A DNA stretch of 64,000 nucleotides from Chitinophagales bacterium (GTDB lineage: Bacteria; Bacteroidota; Bacteroidia; Chitinophagales; Chitinophagaceae), in NCBI GenBank assembly GCA_030832085.1, contig JAURJU010000092.1:1-64000 (forward strand), in the 5' to 3' direction. Position numbers and translations under genes: made by a program. Position 1 is the first letter of the stretch, and each line of letters starts with the position of its first letter. The notes under the pieces were generated by a model. It was not told the origin of the DNA. It ran no database searches and saw nothing but the letters and a program-made list of their open reading frames with translations. Shown here one piece after another: positions 44,577-53,850 of the stretch.

Positions 44577-45584
44577 GTGAAGAAAAGACTCACCGCATTG
44601 TGCTTCATTTTTTTGGTATTGCAAACGCGTGCCCAGGATCCTCATTTTTCACAATTTTTCTCTTCGCCCCTAACCTTGAATCCTGCAAATACAGGAAATT
44701 TCACAGGCTTTGCAAGGGTTGCCATCAATTACAGGAACCAATGGCCCTCATTTGGAAACGCGTATACCACATCAACTGCTTCTGTTGATGGAGCCATTTT
44801 TAAAAAATTGATTCCTGGTGGAGATCAATTGAGCGTTGGACTGCTCATGTTGTCGGATCAATCGGGCAATGGCATATTAAAAGAAAACCATCTTTCCGTA
44901 TCGACTGCATACAGAAAGGGCTTGGATGCCATGGGGAACCATTCCATTACCGCTGGATTTCAAGGAAGTTTCAGCAGCCTCGGTTTCGATCAAAACAAGG
45001 CCAATTTTGAAGATGAGATTTCGGCAAGTGGGTTTACCTTGCCTTCAGCAGAGCTGTTGCTTACCCGCAATCTTGGACGACAATACCTTGACATGCATGC
45101 AGGCCTTTTGTACAAGGGCTCTTTCACAGAAAATGACCTGTTCTATGCAGGGGCTTCAGTCTATCACCTGAATACCCCATCGCTTGGATTTTCATCCCCT
45201 GATTATTTTATACAAAGGCGCTATAACATTCAGGCAGGAGGATTGCTGGGAATTGGATATGCAACCACCCTTCACGCCAGTTTTCAATACCAACAACATT
45301 TCAATTACAAGGAATTGGTGATGGGTGGTGCGATCAGCCAGTTATTGGTCGATAAACAAAAAACCTATACCGAAGTTTATGCAGGCGCCTGGATCAGGAA
45401 CAATGATGCTGTAATCCCCTATCTGGGCATTGAATGGAACCGTTTAAGGGCGGGGTTTTCATACGACATCAACTATTCAAAAAGAAAGGCAGCTTCGGCA
45501 TTGTACCAGAGTGCAGAAATCTCCCTGCTATGGATTTTCGACATGAATGAGGGTGGCATCTCGGTCAAGTGTCCAAAATTCTGA
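44577..45584 (+). CDS. PorP/SprF-family type IX secretion outer-membrane protein
   Basis: A 335-residue predicted outer-membrane beta-barrel with a signal peptide (MKKRLTALCFIFLVLQTRAQ) and the family opening DPHFSQFFSSPLTLNPANTGNF. PorP/SprF-like proteins hold or assist the surface attachment of individual T9SS substrates and are often encoded right behind one. The start is GTG one base after the protease stop, consistent with translational coupling. Its last bases meet the convergent gene end at 45585 with no gap. Confidence 0.93.
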   Translation: MKKRLTALCFIFLVLQTRAQDPHFSQFFSSPLTLNPANTGNFTGFARVAINYRNQWPSFGNAYTTSTASVDGAIFKKLIPGGDQLSVGLLMLSDQSGNGILKENHLSVSTAYRKGLDAMGNHSITAGFQGSFSSLGFDQNKANFEDEISASGFTLPSAELLLTRNLGRQYLDMHAGLLYKGSFTENDLFYAGASVYHLNTPSLGFSSPDYFIQRRYNIQAGGLLGIGYATTLHASFQYQQHFNYKELVMGGAISQLLVDKQKTYTEVYAGAWIRNNDAVIPYLGIEWNRLRAGFSYDINYSKRKAASALYQSAEISLLWIFDMNEGGISVKCPKF

Positions 45585-48500
45585 TCAATGCTGCTTCAAA
45601 AATTTCTTGAAATAGGTTTTCCCATTGTTGGTTACGCGTAACAGGTAGATCCCTTCTGCAGCATTCGTCATTTCAAATGCGTGAGACCTTGTTCCTGCTG
45701 TGGTATTCATTTGTTGACCATTGAAAATTGACTGCCCTGCAACGGACAGGATATCAAACTTGAGCTTTCCAGCAGCTGGATTCAATTTTACCTCAAGCCT
45801 ATTCCTTATCGGATTTTGAACAATTGTCAATCCTATCTGATCGGGGTTGTAGTTGTTCACTGCGGTAGTACCCGCAGAAGGCAATAAATACCTGCTCAAC
45901 ACCGGCATATGGTCGGCGGTTGTGTTGGCATAGTCGGTGATCCAGTCATTCACTTCCCTGATCAACCGGACTGAACCATTGATATAGTCAGCTTCGAGTT
46001 CATTTGAAATGATTACATGGTCAATAAAATCGGAGTATCCGATCAATGAATTGTGGCCCGTCTTGCTAAGGATCATGCTTACAGCCTTGTATCGGTCAGC
46101 GTCTGTGGAGTCCTTTACAATATCATCGTATGAAGAAAGTGCAGGACTCACGCCTTCAGAAATCGTTGAATCCAAATCGTCATTGTAATCTCCCAAGATG
46201 ATGATGCTTGCAGCATTGAAGCTTGCATCAAGTGTATCTTTCAACTCTTTTGCGCCATCCTTTCTTCTCAGGTGATCGGACGCAGTACTGCCCGATTTGC
46301 CATGCACCAGGATAAAATTCATTTTTTTGGTGGCTGTACCATTCACTACATCTGCCTGCAACAGAAAAGGAACACGACCACTTGCCCAGTTGGAATTGGC
46401 TGCAGTACTGGATTTCAAAAGACCCCTTGCGCTAACGTTGGTAATCATGGATTTTCTGTAGGCAAATGCTATTTTTTGGCCAGGCGCATAACTTCCGCTC
46501 GAGGTGTTGGGTGCATTGGAACAATAATCAGAAACAATAAACCCATAGCCAGCAGAAGATTCAACGAGTGTCTTAAAGCGGTTGACATCCACCACTTCAG
46601 AAAATGCATAGATGTCCGCATCAAGGCTGTCCATCACGCGTTTGATGTTTGCCTGCGCAAGGTCATCATTGCTTGGGCCCTGTCCGGATGCAGTACTTCC
46701 AAACCAAAGGATGTTCCAGTTTACCACATCAAGTGTAGCATTTTTTGCATAGGTATTTCCTGATACATCATAATATGCGGTGGTTGAACCCGAGGCACTG
46801 AAAGCAATCCTTCCAACCGCAACCGATTTGTCCGTTGTCGGCAAGTACCGGACATGGATGGTCTTGGATCCACCAGTCAATTGTGCAGGGGTAAAAGTAA
46901 GGGTATTGGAGAAGGCAATATTGTCTTTGGAAATTTGAAAAAGAACCGGTGCTGAAATGACAAGGTCTGACGATGCATTCATCACCTGAAAGCGAATGGG
47001 CTTGGAAACTGTTGTTGTTCCTGAAATGCTGTTGTCGAACTGTGTCAATGTTGGCGTTTCAAGCGTCACTTTTGCCACTGGTGCTGATGTCCTGTTTTTG
47101 ATCAGCACATCATCCAACGATACCCTTGCCGCCCCAAGCGATGGAGAGGAAGTGTATTTGAATGCAATATAGGTTGCTCCGGATTTGAAAGATAAAAGGT
47201 TGATGTCCTCAACAGCAGTCCATTTGTCGCTGTTAGGCAAAGGCAACAAGGCATCAATGGGTGTCCATGCTGCAGCACCGGCCGCAGGCCTGGAAGATTG
47301 ATTCGCGGCAACAAACACCTGTATCTGAGGACCTGCATACTTTGTCCTTTCATTGAAGGAAAGTACAGGAAATTGAAAAAGGCTGAGATCGAGCGCAGGA
47401 GAGATCAACCAATCTTCGTTGTCAACCGCCCCGGTACCTGTTACAAAACCATTGACCTGCACACCATTGGTGGAGGCATTGCCAAATATGCTGCAGGCCC
47501 AAACACTGTCGCCCTTTACGCTGGTCTGTGTCCAACCCGAGGGAAGACCACCGGAACAGGTATTGAAATCAAAAGAAAACTCAGGCGCAACCGAAGTGGT
47601 GAAACTCCAGGTACTGTTGCCGGTAAACCCTGCAAATTTATTGCCGGCAACATCGGTAAAAGCACCATTGGGAACCTCAACATAGTACTTTGTAGAAAGG
47701 GTAAGCCCGCTCACGGCAATGCTGGCAGCAGAACCTGAAACAGCAACAGCAGCAGTTGCAACATCAAAACTGGCTACGGTACTGTTGTCGCTTAATTTTT
47801 TGAGGGATACCCATCCATTCCCTTTGGCTATGGGTTCGGAGAAATTGAGCACAAGGCTTGTGCTGGTATTGATGCCTGTTGCATTGTTCGCAGGATTGAC
47901 AGATGATAGCGTCGGAGCAATATTGTCGGAACCAGCACTGATGGCATCAATGGAAAAATCATCAATGCCCAAACCATCGTCAGCGCCTGTTGCATTGAAG
48001 TCGGACCAGCGCAGGTAAAAGGTTGCGCCATTGCCAATGTTGAGACCTGTAATGGTAAAATTGATGGCTGTTGCATTTGCGGCAAGTGTACCATCCAAAG
48101 CGCCAGCAGTTCCGGTTGTTATGGGTCCAGTGAAATCTAGTTGGTCAACATCTTTCCATGTGCCATTGGCCAGGCTTGTGGCATCCGTACTGTATTGAAA
48201 ATCGAGGCGGTCTGGCCTTGCGGTTGCACCCAGCCTCCATTGTTCTCCGGTATAGGCAATTTTGAGCGAAGTGATGGCACCTCCTGTAGTATTGGTGAAA
48301 GCAACCCCAATCAATGGAATGAGGCTCCCCGATTGCACCGTTCCCAGCGCCCTGTCGTCTGATGCATCAATTCCAAAACTATAGGTATCCCCAGAAGTGG
48401 AAGAACCTGTTCCGGCTGTATAAGTGGCATTGGCGTTGGTACCCGTTTCCAGCAAGAGCCAGCCCGCGGGCAGGGTTGAAGCCGTTCCAGTCTTTGCAAG

Positions 48501-48617
48501 TGTATTGAAGTTTTGTGTGTACTGTGTTGTTGAAAGGACAACCTGTGCATGAACACCGGAACAAAACACCAGGGTTGTGGCAATGAAAAAAGGCAGTACT
48601 GCGGAAAAATATCGCAT
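45585..48617 (-). CDS. Secreted endonuclease/exonuclease/phosphatase-family multidomain protein, type A T9SS domain
   Basis: The 1,010-residue protein has a signal peptide (MRYFSAVLPFFIATTLVFCSGVHAQ), an N-terminal beta-rich domain, a bacterial Ig-like module near 240-345 (APTLSSVNPANNATGINTSTSLVL), a choice-of-anchor-like domain near 350-500 (CSGGLPSGWTQ, NEDWLISPALDLS), another beta module, and an EEP domain about 640-915 (VNWNILWFG, IYAFSEVVD, ILGDYNDDLDS, DHMPVLS). The end (IVQNPIRNRLEVKL through EGIYLLRVTNNGKTYFKKFLK) is a type A T9SS sorting signal. It should act as an extracellular nuclease or phosphodiesterase; the substrate is inferred. Start set by the signal peptide; thioredoxin gene lies upstream. 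Confidence 0.9.
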   Translation of the reverse strand: MRYFSAVLPFFIATTLVFCSGVHAQVVLSTTQYTQNFNTLAKTGTASTLPAGWLLLETGTNANATYTAGTGSSTSGDTYSFGIDASDDRALGTVQSGSLIPLIGVAFTNTTGGAITSLKIAYTGEQWRLGATARPDRLDFQYSTDATSLANGTWKDVDQLDFTGPITTGTAGALDGTLAANATAINFTITGLNIGNGATFYLRWSDFNATGADDGLGIDDFSIDAISAGSDNIAPTLSSVNPANNATGINTSTSLVLNFSEPIAKGNGWVSLKKLSDNSTVASFDVATAAVAVSGSAASIAVSGLTLSTKYYVEVPNGAFTDVAGNKFAGFTGNSTWSFTTSVAPEFSFDFNTCSGGLPSGWTQTSVKGDSVWACSIFGNASTNGVQVNGFVTGTGAVDNEDWLISPALDLSLFQFPVLSFNERTKYAGPQIQVFVAANQSSRPAAGAAAWTPIDALLPLPNSDKWTAVEDINLLSFKSGATYIAFKYTSSPSLGAARVSLDDVLIKNRTSAPVAKVTLETPTLTQFDNSISGTTTVSKPIRFQVMNASSDLVISAPVLFQISKDNIAFSNTLTFTPAQLTGGSKTIHVRYLPTTDKSVAVGRIAFSASGSTTAYYDVSGNTYAKNATLDVVNWNILWFGSTASGQGPSNDDLAQANIKRVMDSLDADIYAFSEVVDVNRFKTLVESSAGYGFIVSDYCSNAPNTSSGSYAPGQKIAFAYRKSMITNVSARGLLKSSTAANSNWASGRVPFLLQADVVNGTATKKMNFILVHGKSGSTASDHLRRKDGAKELKDTLDASFNAASIIILGDYNDDLDSTISEGVSPALSSYDDIVKDSTDADRYKAVSMILSKTGHNSLIGYSDFIDHVIISNELEADYINGSVRLIREVNDWITDYANTTADHMPVLSRYLLPSAGTTAVNNYNPDQIGLTIVQNPIRNRLEVKLNPAAGKLKFDILSVAGQSIFNGQQMNTTAGTRSHAFEMTNAAEGIYLLRVTNNGKTYFKKFLKQH

Positions 48618-48674
48618 GAAAAGGGATTTCTGCGAATATAGAGGGATTTTGAAAACCCTCACCACATCCATCCG

Positions 48675-48986
48675 TCAAGTCAGCATTAATTTTTCCAATT
48701 CAGACTTCAGGTGACGCGCCGGGACAACCCCGGACTGTCTCCACTTCACAAAACCATTTTGAAAAATGATCAGGGTAGGAACGCCCTGCACCTGGTAATG
48801 TTGTGCAATGGATGGATTTTTATCAACATCAATTTTTAGGATGGTTGCATGTTCGCCCACTGTATCCTTGAGTTCCTTGAGGATGGGAGCCATCATTTTG
48901 CAGGGTCCACACCACTCGGCAAAAAAATCCACCAAGACCGGCTTTTTGCCCCCGATAATTTCTCCAAATGTTGAGTTATTTGACAT
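48675..48986 (-). CDS. trxA: Thioredoxin
   Basis: A 103-residue cytoplasmic thioredoxin with the redox motif WCGPCK (Cys26, Cys29), VLVDFFAEW before it and the cis-Pro segment [11 protein letters not shown]. The length is the classic single-domain size; the Met at 48986 starts the fold without the unlikely extension from 49091. It reduces disulfides in cytoplasmic proteins. Bacteroidota usually have several copies, so it may not be the main one. It lies 57 bases upstream of the secreted nuclease gene on the same strand. Confidence 0.93.
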   Translation of the reverse strand: MSNNSTFGEIIGGKKPVLVDFFAEWCGPCKMMAPILKELKDTVGEHATILKIDVDKNPSIAQHYQVQGVPTLIIFQNGFVKWRQSGVVPARHLKSELEKLMLT

Positions 48987-49128
48987 TCTTTTTTTTTGAA
49001 TGATCCAAGCAAAGTATTTCTTTGAGTGAAGGAATGCCTTTGCTTTGATCATATGGATAATGTTTGATGTAAAATTATCTGGCAAAAGCACAGCAAAACA
49101 TGACTTTTGTCACAGTGTTATCAAGCAT

Positions 49129-50331
49129 TCAAAGTTTGTCTGCATCAAACCAAATCAAGGGATTGCGGATGGGAAGGTTCCTGATCACTTCCTCTTCATC
49201 CGGAGCATGCTCCAAATTTTTCCATGTGTCGAACAATGGCTGATTGTTGAATGCGGCTGCACCAAAGATCAGAAACGGATGCGCAACGGGCCAATTCTCC
49301 CAATACATGACATCCTGCTTGAATGTCCATTTGCTTTTATCCTTTACGTAGGGCTCCATGAATGCAATGGCCAGCTGGATGGACCTTTTGTCTTCCAATG
49401 CAAATGTCCATAAGTTGTTTTGCTTGTCGGACAAGATATGACAAAGCATGGCCATCGCATCAAGATTGAACAATGAATACCCATATGGCTTTGTTCTGGC
49501 CAGCTCTTTGGGAAAGCTCCCATCCAAGGCCATCTGGCCTGGCAAGTGCAATGTTTTGTAGCGTTGTCTGCAAAGGTTCAAGAGGGTATCATTCTTGGTG
49601 AACTGCGCAAATGCAGCCACTTGCATGGTCCAACAGGTGCCATGGTTGTTGAGTGCATTCATCTCATCCATACCATATTTATGGTGGGTGACCCAGTTGA
49701 GGTATTTTTCAAACCATGCACGAAACTGAACATATTCTGTAGGTTTGGCCGATTTGCTTTTTTCAAGAACGATGAGGGCTTGTGAAACTTCCAACATCTG
49801 GATCATGTCAATGATGCCGATACCCCTGCCAGTAAACCTTCCTTTGATGGCCTGTGCATAGAGCAGATGAGGATTCATCAGGGTGGCAGTATCCATGAAC
49901 CATGCCCTTGCATGCTGAAATGCCTTTGCTGCATATTGCTCATTTTTGTCGATCCGGTATCCGGAGGCCAGCGCACCCATGATGCGGCTGAACCGTATCA
50001 TCGCCTTTCGATGGTCAGTGAAGTTATCGGGATTGGTCATGCCATCCCGCTGCACATAAGGACTGTCCGCACTTGCCGGATTCGGCCACCAATAATCTCC
50101 CTCGGAAAAAAAATCATGTTTACCGCCACTGCTCCTGGTTGAAGAGGATGCTGTAACTGTGATGGGTTCTGCGGTCATTGCCCAAGCAAGCCTTTGCTCC
50201 ACAAAAGGTTTAAGCACCTTAAGGGTGCTGGACGCCAGTGCAGATGATGGGGCATTGGACTGACCTTCAAGTTGAATGGAAGAAAGAAATATTCCGAAGA
50301 AAAAAAGGATTTGCTTTGCGTTTGAAGGCAT
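49129..50331 (-). CDS. Exported alginate lyase-family protein
   Basis: The 400-residue protein has a signal peptide (about 1-23, ...LSSIQLEGQ) and an alginate-lyase (PF05426-type) alpha-toroid: DYWWPNPASADSPYVQRDGMTNPD, DTATLMNPHLLYAQAIKG, the NNHGTCW motif with Asn-His typical of the catalytic site, and MYWENWPVAHPFLIFGA. Related enzymes cleave uronate-containing polysaccharides by beta-elimination, but in Bacteroidota many remain uncharacterised. No other alginate genes surround it, so the substrate is open. Confidence 0.88.
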   Translation of the reverse strand: MPSNAKQILFFFGIFLSSIQLEGQSNAPSSALASSTLKVLKPFVEQRLAWAMTAEPITVTASSSTRSSGGKHDFFSEGDYWWPNPASADSPYVQRDGMTNPDNFTDHRKAMIRFSRIMGALASGYRIDKNEQYAAKAFQHARAWFMDTATLMNPHLLYAQAIKGRFTGRGIGIIDMIQMLEVSQALIVLEKSKSAKPTEYVQFRAWFEKYLNWVTHHKYGMDEMNALNNHGTCWTMQVAAFAQFTKNDTLLNLCRQRYKTLHLPGQMALDGSFPKELARTKPYGYSLFNLDAMAMLCHILSDKQNNLWTFALEDKRSIQLAIAFMEPYVKDKSKWTFKQDVMYWENWPVAHPFLIFGAAAFNNQPLFDTWKNLEHAPDEEEVIRNLPIRNPLIWFDADKL

Positions 50332-50423
50332 GTTTCAATGACTTGTTTCCATGGAAGTTAACGCAATTCTTCAGTTATTTTTAAACATCTCGAAAACGAT
50401 TTCTGTCTTAAAAAGACAATGGC

Positions 50424-50454
50424 TTGTGTTGGACAAATGCTATCCGTAACTTTG
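50424..50454 (+). promoter_or_regulatory. Promoter of the CBM9/DUF5916 gene
   Basis: TTG (50424-50426), 20 bases, then TAACTTTG (50447-50454) fits the Bacteroidota consensus exactly. The start codon lies 8 bases after the -7 element, so the transcript would be almost leaderless. Confidence 0.55.
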
Positions 50455-50462
50455 TATCCTTC

Positions 50463-52676
50463 ATGAAACCAATACTGCAGGTCATTTCCTTTATTTTATT
50501 GTCAATCCATGGGCTGAGAGGACAAACATTTGAGTCCATGCAGCCGCTGCTTGATACCGGATATTTTGCAAGAAAAACAGCTGAGACCATTAAAATAGAT
50601 GGCTTGATTGTAGAAGAAACGTGGAAGAACGCACAAAAAGCAACCAACTTTATTCAAAACTTTCCTGTTGACAGCTTGATGGCATCCGCCAAGACACAGG
50701 TGATGGTATCCTATGACGAAAAGTACTTGTATGTAGCTGCAAAACTGTTCAACAGTGTCAGCAATCAGTCTTATGTAACACCCTCATTGAAAAGAGACTT
50801 CAGGGGTGAAGCCAATGATGCCATTGTCATCAGCATAGATCCATTCATGGACAGGATGAATTCCTTTTCATTTGGGATCAATCCTTTTGGAGTTCAAAGA
50901 GAAGGGCTGGTGGTCAATGGTGGAGTCGTCAGTGAAGACCTCAGTTTGTCATGGGACAACAAGTGGTTCAGTGAAGCAAAAATATTTGACGACCATTGGG
51001 CGATGGAAATGGCCATACCCTTGAACACACTTCGCTTCAGAAATGGCGCAAAAAAATGGCTGGTCAATTTTTACCGGATCGATAGCCACAATGCAGAACG
51101 TGCAGGATGGGCAAGAATTCCCAACCAATATGCCATGATTTCTTTGGCATTTTCAAAGCCCCTTGAATTTGAAACACCCATCGTCAAAAAAGGTCCGAAC
51201 ATTTCCCTGATACCCTATCTCTCGCCTGGCATTGTCAGCAATCCAATAAACAATGGGGCAAACAAATTCAATACCCGTTCCAGGTTCAGTTATGGTGGAG
51301 ATGCAAAAATTGGTCTCGGATCCTCGCTGAACCTTGACCTTACATTCAATCCTGATTTTTCACAGGTGGAAGTGGACAACCAGGTCACCAACCTTGATCG
51401 TTTTGAAATTCTTTTTCCAGAGAAAAGACAGTTTTTTCTGGAAAACGGCGATCTGTTTGCCAATTTTGGAATTGATGGGATAAGGCCCTTTTTTTCAAGG
51501 CGCATCGGTGTTACAAGAGACCCTTCCACCGGACAAAACGTGCAAAACAGCATCGATGCAGGCATGAGAATGAGTGGAAAGATTGGCGATGACCTTAGGC
51601 TTGGCATTCTTCAGATGCGAACAGCGGCGATAGACTCGATTGGCCAGGCAGCAAATGATTTTTCCGTTGTAGCACTTCAGCAGAAGGTATTTACGCGGTC
51701 CAGCATTGGGGTCTTGTTTACCAACAAGGAAGCGGTGGGCAACAGTGATTTCAACAGGGTTGCAGGCATTGATTACAATATCGCATCGAAGAGCAACGTG
51801 TGGAACGGGAAACTGTTTTACATGATGTCTTTTGATCCAATCAAAACCAGTAAGGACAAGGCAATGGGAGCCAGCATTGTCTTCAACAAGAGAAAATTTG
51901 AATCAAGACAAAGGCTCTACACCATTGGAAGTGAATTCAATCCGGAAGTTGGCTATCTTAAAAGAGGAGGATTTTTGAAATATGCAGGAGATGCTGCATG
52001 GAAGATGTATCCCAAAAACACCGGAATCAACCGGCATGGACCCATGCTTGACTATGATTTTACCCTTTTTCCATCGAAGGGCTTGACAGACTACGACCTC
52101 AACTTCATCTACAATGTATTGTACAAAAATTATGTGACATTGTTGTTCAGGCTGAGGAGAGACTATACAAGATTGACAGAGGACTTTGACCCAACAAATA
52201 CTGGTGGAGTAAAGTTGAAAGCCAACCAGGACTTTGCGTACCATTCCCTCATTGCAAGTATTGTGACCGATCAAAGAAAAAAATTTGCAGCCAAATTCCA
52301 AACAAGATCAGGCCAATATTTCAATGGCAGCAGGTTGAACCTTGATGGTGAAATGAGCTACAGGATTCAGCCATTCGGAAGCATCTCCAGTGTTTTTTCC
52401 TTCAACAGACTGCGTTTCCCTGAACCCTATAAAAGTGTTGACCTCATTCTGGCCGGGCCCAAAATCGACCTGACTTTCAGCCGCTCTGTTTTTCTTTCAA
52501 CCCTTCTGCAATACAACAGCCAGATCAACAATGTCAACATGAACATTCGTTTTCAATGGCGTTTTGCTCCTGCATCAGACATTTTTCTGGTATATACAGA
52601 CAATTACTACGCAGACAGTTACAGGTCCAAGGGCAGTGCCTTGGTACTAAAGGCAACATACTGGTTCAACCTTTAA
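50463..52676 (+). CDS. CBM9-like/DUF5916 outer-membrane protein
   Basis: A 737-residue protein with a signal peptide (MKPILQVISFILLSIHGLRGQ). An N-terminal CBM9-like domain (about 40-220; KIDGLIVEETWKNAQKATNFIQNFPVD, VMVSYDEKYLYVAAKL) is followed by a long DUF5916 region rich in alternating beta strands, with the signature FNPDFSQVEVDNQVTNLDRFEILFPEKRQFFLENGDLF, and ends in an aromatic strand (KATYWFNL), as for an outer-membrane barrel. The family is abundant in Bacteroidota; function is unknown, carbohydrate binding being inferred from the CBM9 part. It converges on the sialidase gene with a four-base gap. Confidence 0.88.
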   Translation: MKPILQVISFILLSIHGLRGQTFESMQPLLDTGYFARKTAETIKIDGLIVEETWKNAQKATNFIQNFPVDSLMASAKTQVMVSYDEKYLYVAAKLFNSVSNQSYVTPSLKRDFRGEANDAIVISIDPFMDRMNSFSFGINPFGVQREGLVVNGGVVSEDLSLSWDNKWFSEAKIFDDHWAMEMAIPLNTLRFRNGAKKWLVNFYRIDSHNAERAGWARIPNQYAMISLAFSKPLEFETPIVKKGPNISLIPYLSPGIVSNPINNGANKFNTRSRFSYGGDAKIGLGSSLNLDLTFNPDFSQVEVDNQVTNLDRFEILFPEKRQFFLENGDLFANFGIDGIRPFFSRRIGVTRDPSTGQNVQNSIDAGMRMSGKIGDDLRLGILQMRTAAIDSIGQAANDFSVVALQQKVFTRSSIGVLFTNKEAVGNSDFNRVAGIDYNIASKSNVWNGKLFYMMSFDPIKTSKDKAMGASIVFNKRKFESRQRLYTIGSEFNPEVGYLKRGGFLKYAGDAAWKMYPKNTGINRHGPMLDYDFTLFPSKGLTDYDLNFIYNVLYKNYVTLLFRLRRDYTRLTEDFDPTNTGGVKLKANQDFAYHSLIASIVTDQRKKFAAKFQTRSGQYFNGSRLNLDGEMSYRIQPFGSISSVFSFNRLRFPEPYKSVDLILAGPKIDLTFSRSVFLSTLLQYNSQINNVNMNIRFQWRFAPASDIFLVYTDNYYADSYRSKGSALVLKATYWFNL

Positions 52677-52680
52677 GAAA

Positions 52681-53844
52681 TCAATAGCGAACCGCTTTAA
52701 AAACAATTTCCGCATAGCCGTTCCTTTCATAGCAGATGCCAACCGTTTTTTTATCAAGCACTACAAGGTCACTGTAGGCTGCCCAATCGCGTTTTTTATC
52801 ATCCACTGACTTCTCTACTACAATGTTCTTCTTCCAGGTTTTTCCTTCATCGTAACTGATCCGCAGGGTGAGGTTATCGCGTCTTTTTTCATCCGCAGCA
52901 TTGCAAGAGGCAATCACAGCTTTTCCATTTTTAAAACCCAAGGTAATGATGGACCCCTGACAAACTGCATCAGGAAGCGCAGGATCAAAATATGCAGTAT
53001 CCCAGGTTGATCCGCCATTGCTGGAAAAGGCGAGGATGCGCTGGCGGATATCGCCCCGCTGGTTGCGAACACTCATGATCATTCTTCCACTGGAGAGCTC
53101 TGCACCCATGGCTTCGTTTGAACCGGGAATATCAATGTTGGTTGAAATCTTAAAAGTTTTTCCATGGTCATCGGAATAGAACCCATGCGCATTGCAATCC
53201 CTGTATTGTGGTTTGGGATCTCCTGCTGTATGGTTTGCCGCCACATAGATCCTGCCCCTGTAGTTTCCCCTTTGGAACTGGAAAGCATGCCCTGGTGTAT
53301 TGGCATAGGTGCGCCAATCTTCTTTGAACTGGTATTCAGGATTTGCATTCGGCTGAAAGGGCCTGTGGGCCTGAAGTGTAATGTTTACAGGTTCCGACCA
53401 GTTGTTGCCCTGGTCAATCGATTTGATGTACCATACTTCCCTCAACCCTTTTCCCTTTCTCACTTCACCCTCATGGTTGTTTCCTGTATTGTAAAAGAGA
53501 TAGACCACACCCTGGGGATGTTCAGGGTCAAGCAAGTCTACCACGGGTGCAGGATTTCCCGCCTGCATGGATGCATAGTTGACCAAAATCCTGACCGGCG
53601 ACCAAGTTTTTCCCTTGTCATTGCTGCGTTTCAAAACAATATTGATGTCTCCGAAATCACCACTGTTGTTGACCCTTCCTTCTGCAAATGCCAACAGATC
53701 ATTGTTTTTCAGCGATACGATGGCAGGGATGCGGTAACTCTTGTGGCCTTCTGTGCCACTCGTGAAGACAGGAACTTCTTGTGAGAACGATGCTGTGAAA
53801 AAAAACAAAAAACAAAGTTGAACCAAACGTCTGCTGTATTTCAT
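52681..53844 (-). CDS. Exo-alpha-sialidase, GH33
   Basis: The 387-residue protein has a signal peptide (MKYSRRLVQLCFLFFFTASFSQ) and a single six-bladed sialidase propeller. Landmarks: YRIP (37-40) with the first triad Arg, AEGRVNNSGDFGDINIV with the acid Asp, five Asp-box repeats (SNDKGKTWSP, SIDQGNNWSEP, SDDHGKTFKI, SSNGGSTWDT, SYDEGKTWKK), MSVRNQRG with a second Arg, and CYERNGYAEIVF with the nucleophile pair. It hydrolyses terminal sialic acid. It is last in the operon, 6 bases after the esterase. Confidence 0.95.
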   Translation of the reverse strand: MKYSRRLVQLCFLFFFTASFSQEVPVFTSGTEGHKSYRIPAIVSLKNNDLLAFAEGRVNNSGDFGDINIVLKRSNDKGKTWSPVRILVNYASMQAGNPAPVVDLLDPEHPQGVVYLFYNTGNNHEGEVRKGKGLREVWYIKSIDQGNNWSEPVNITLQAHRPFQPNANPEYQFKEDWRTYANTPGHAFQFQRGNYRGRIYVAANHTAGDPKPQYRDCNAHGFYSDDHGKTFKISTNIDIPGSNEAMGAELSSGRMIMSVRNQRGDIRQRILAFSSNGGSTWDTAYFDPALPDAVCQGSIITLGFKNGKAVIASCNAADEKRRDNLTLRISYDEGKTWKKNIVVEKSVDDKKRDWAAYSDLVVLDKKTVGICYERNGYAEIVFKAVRY

Positions 53845-53850
53845 GGGATG

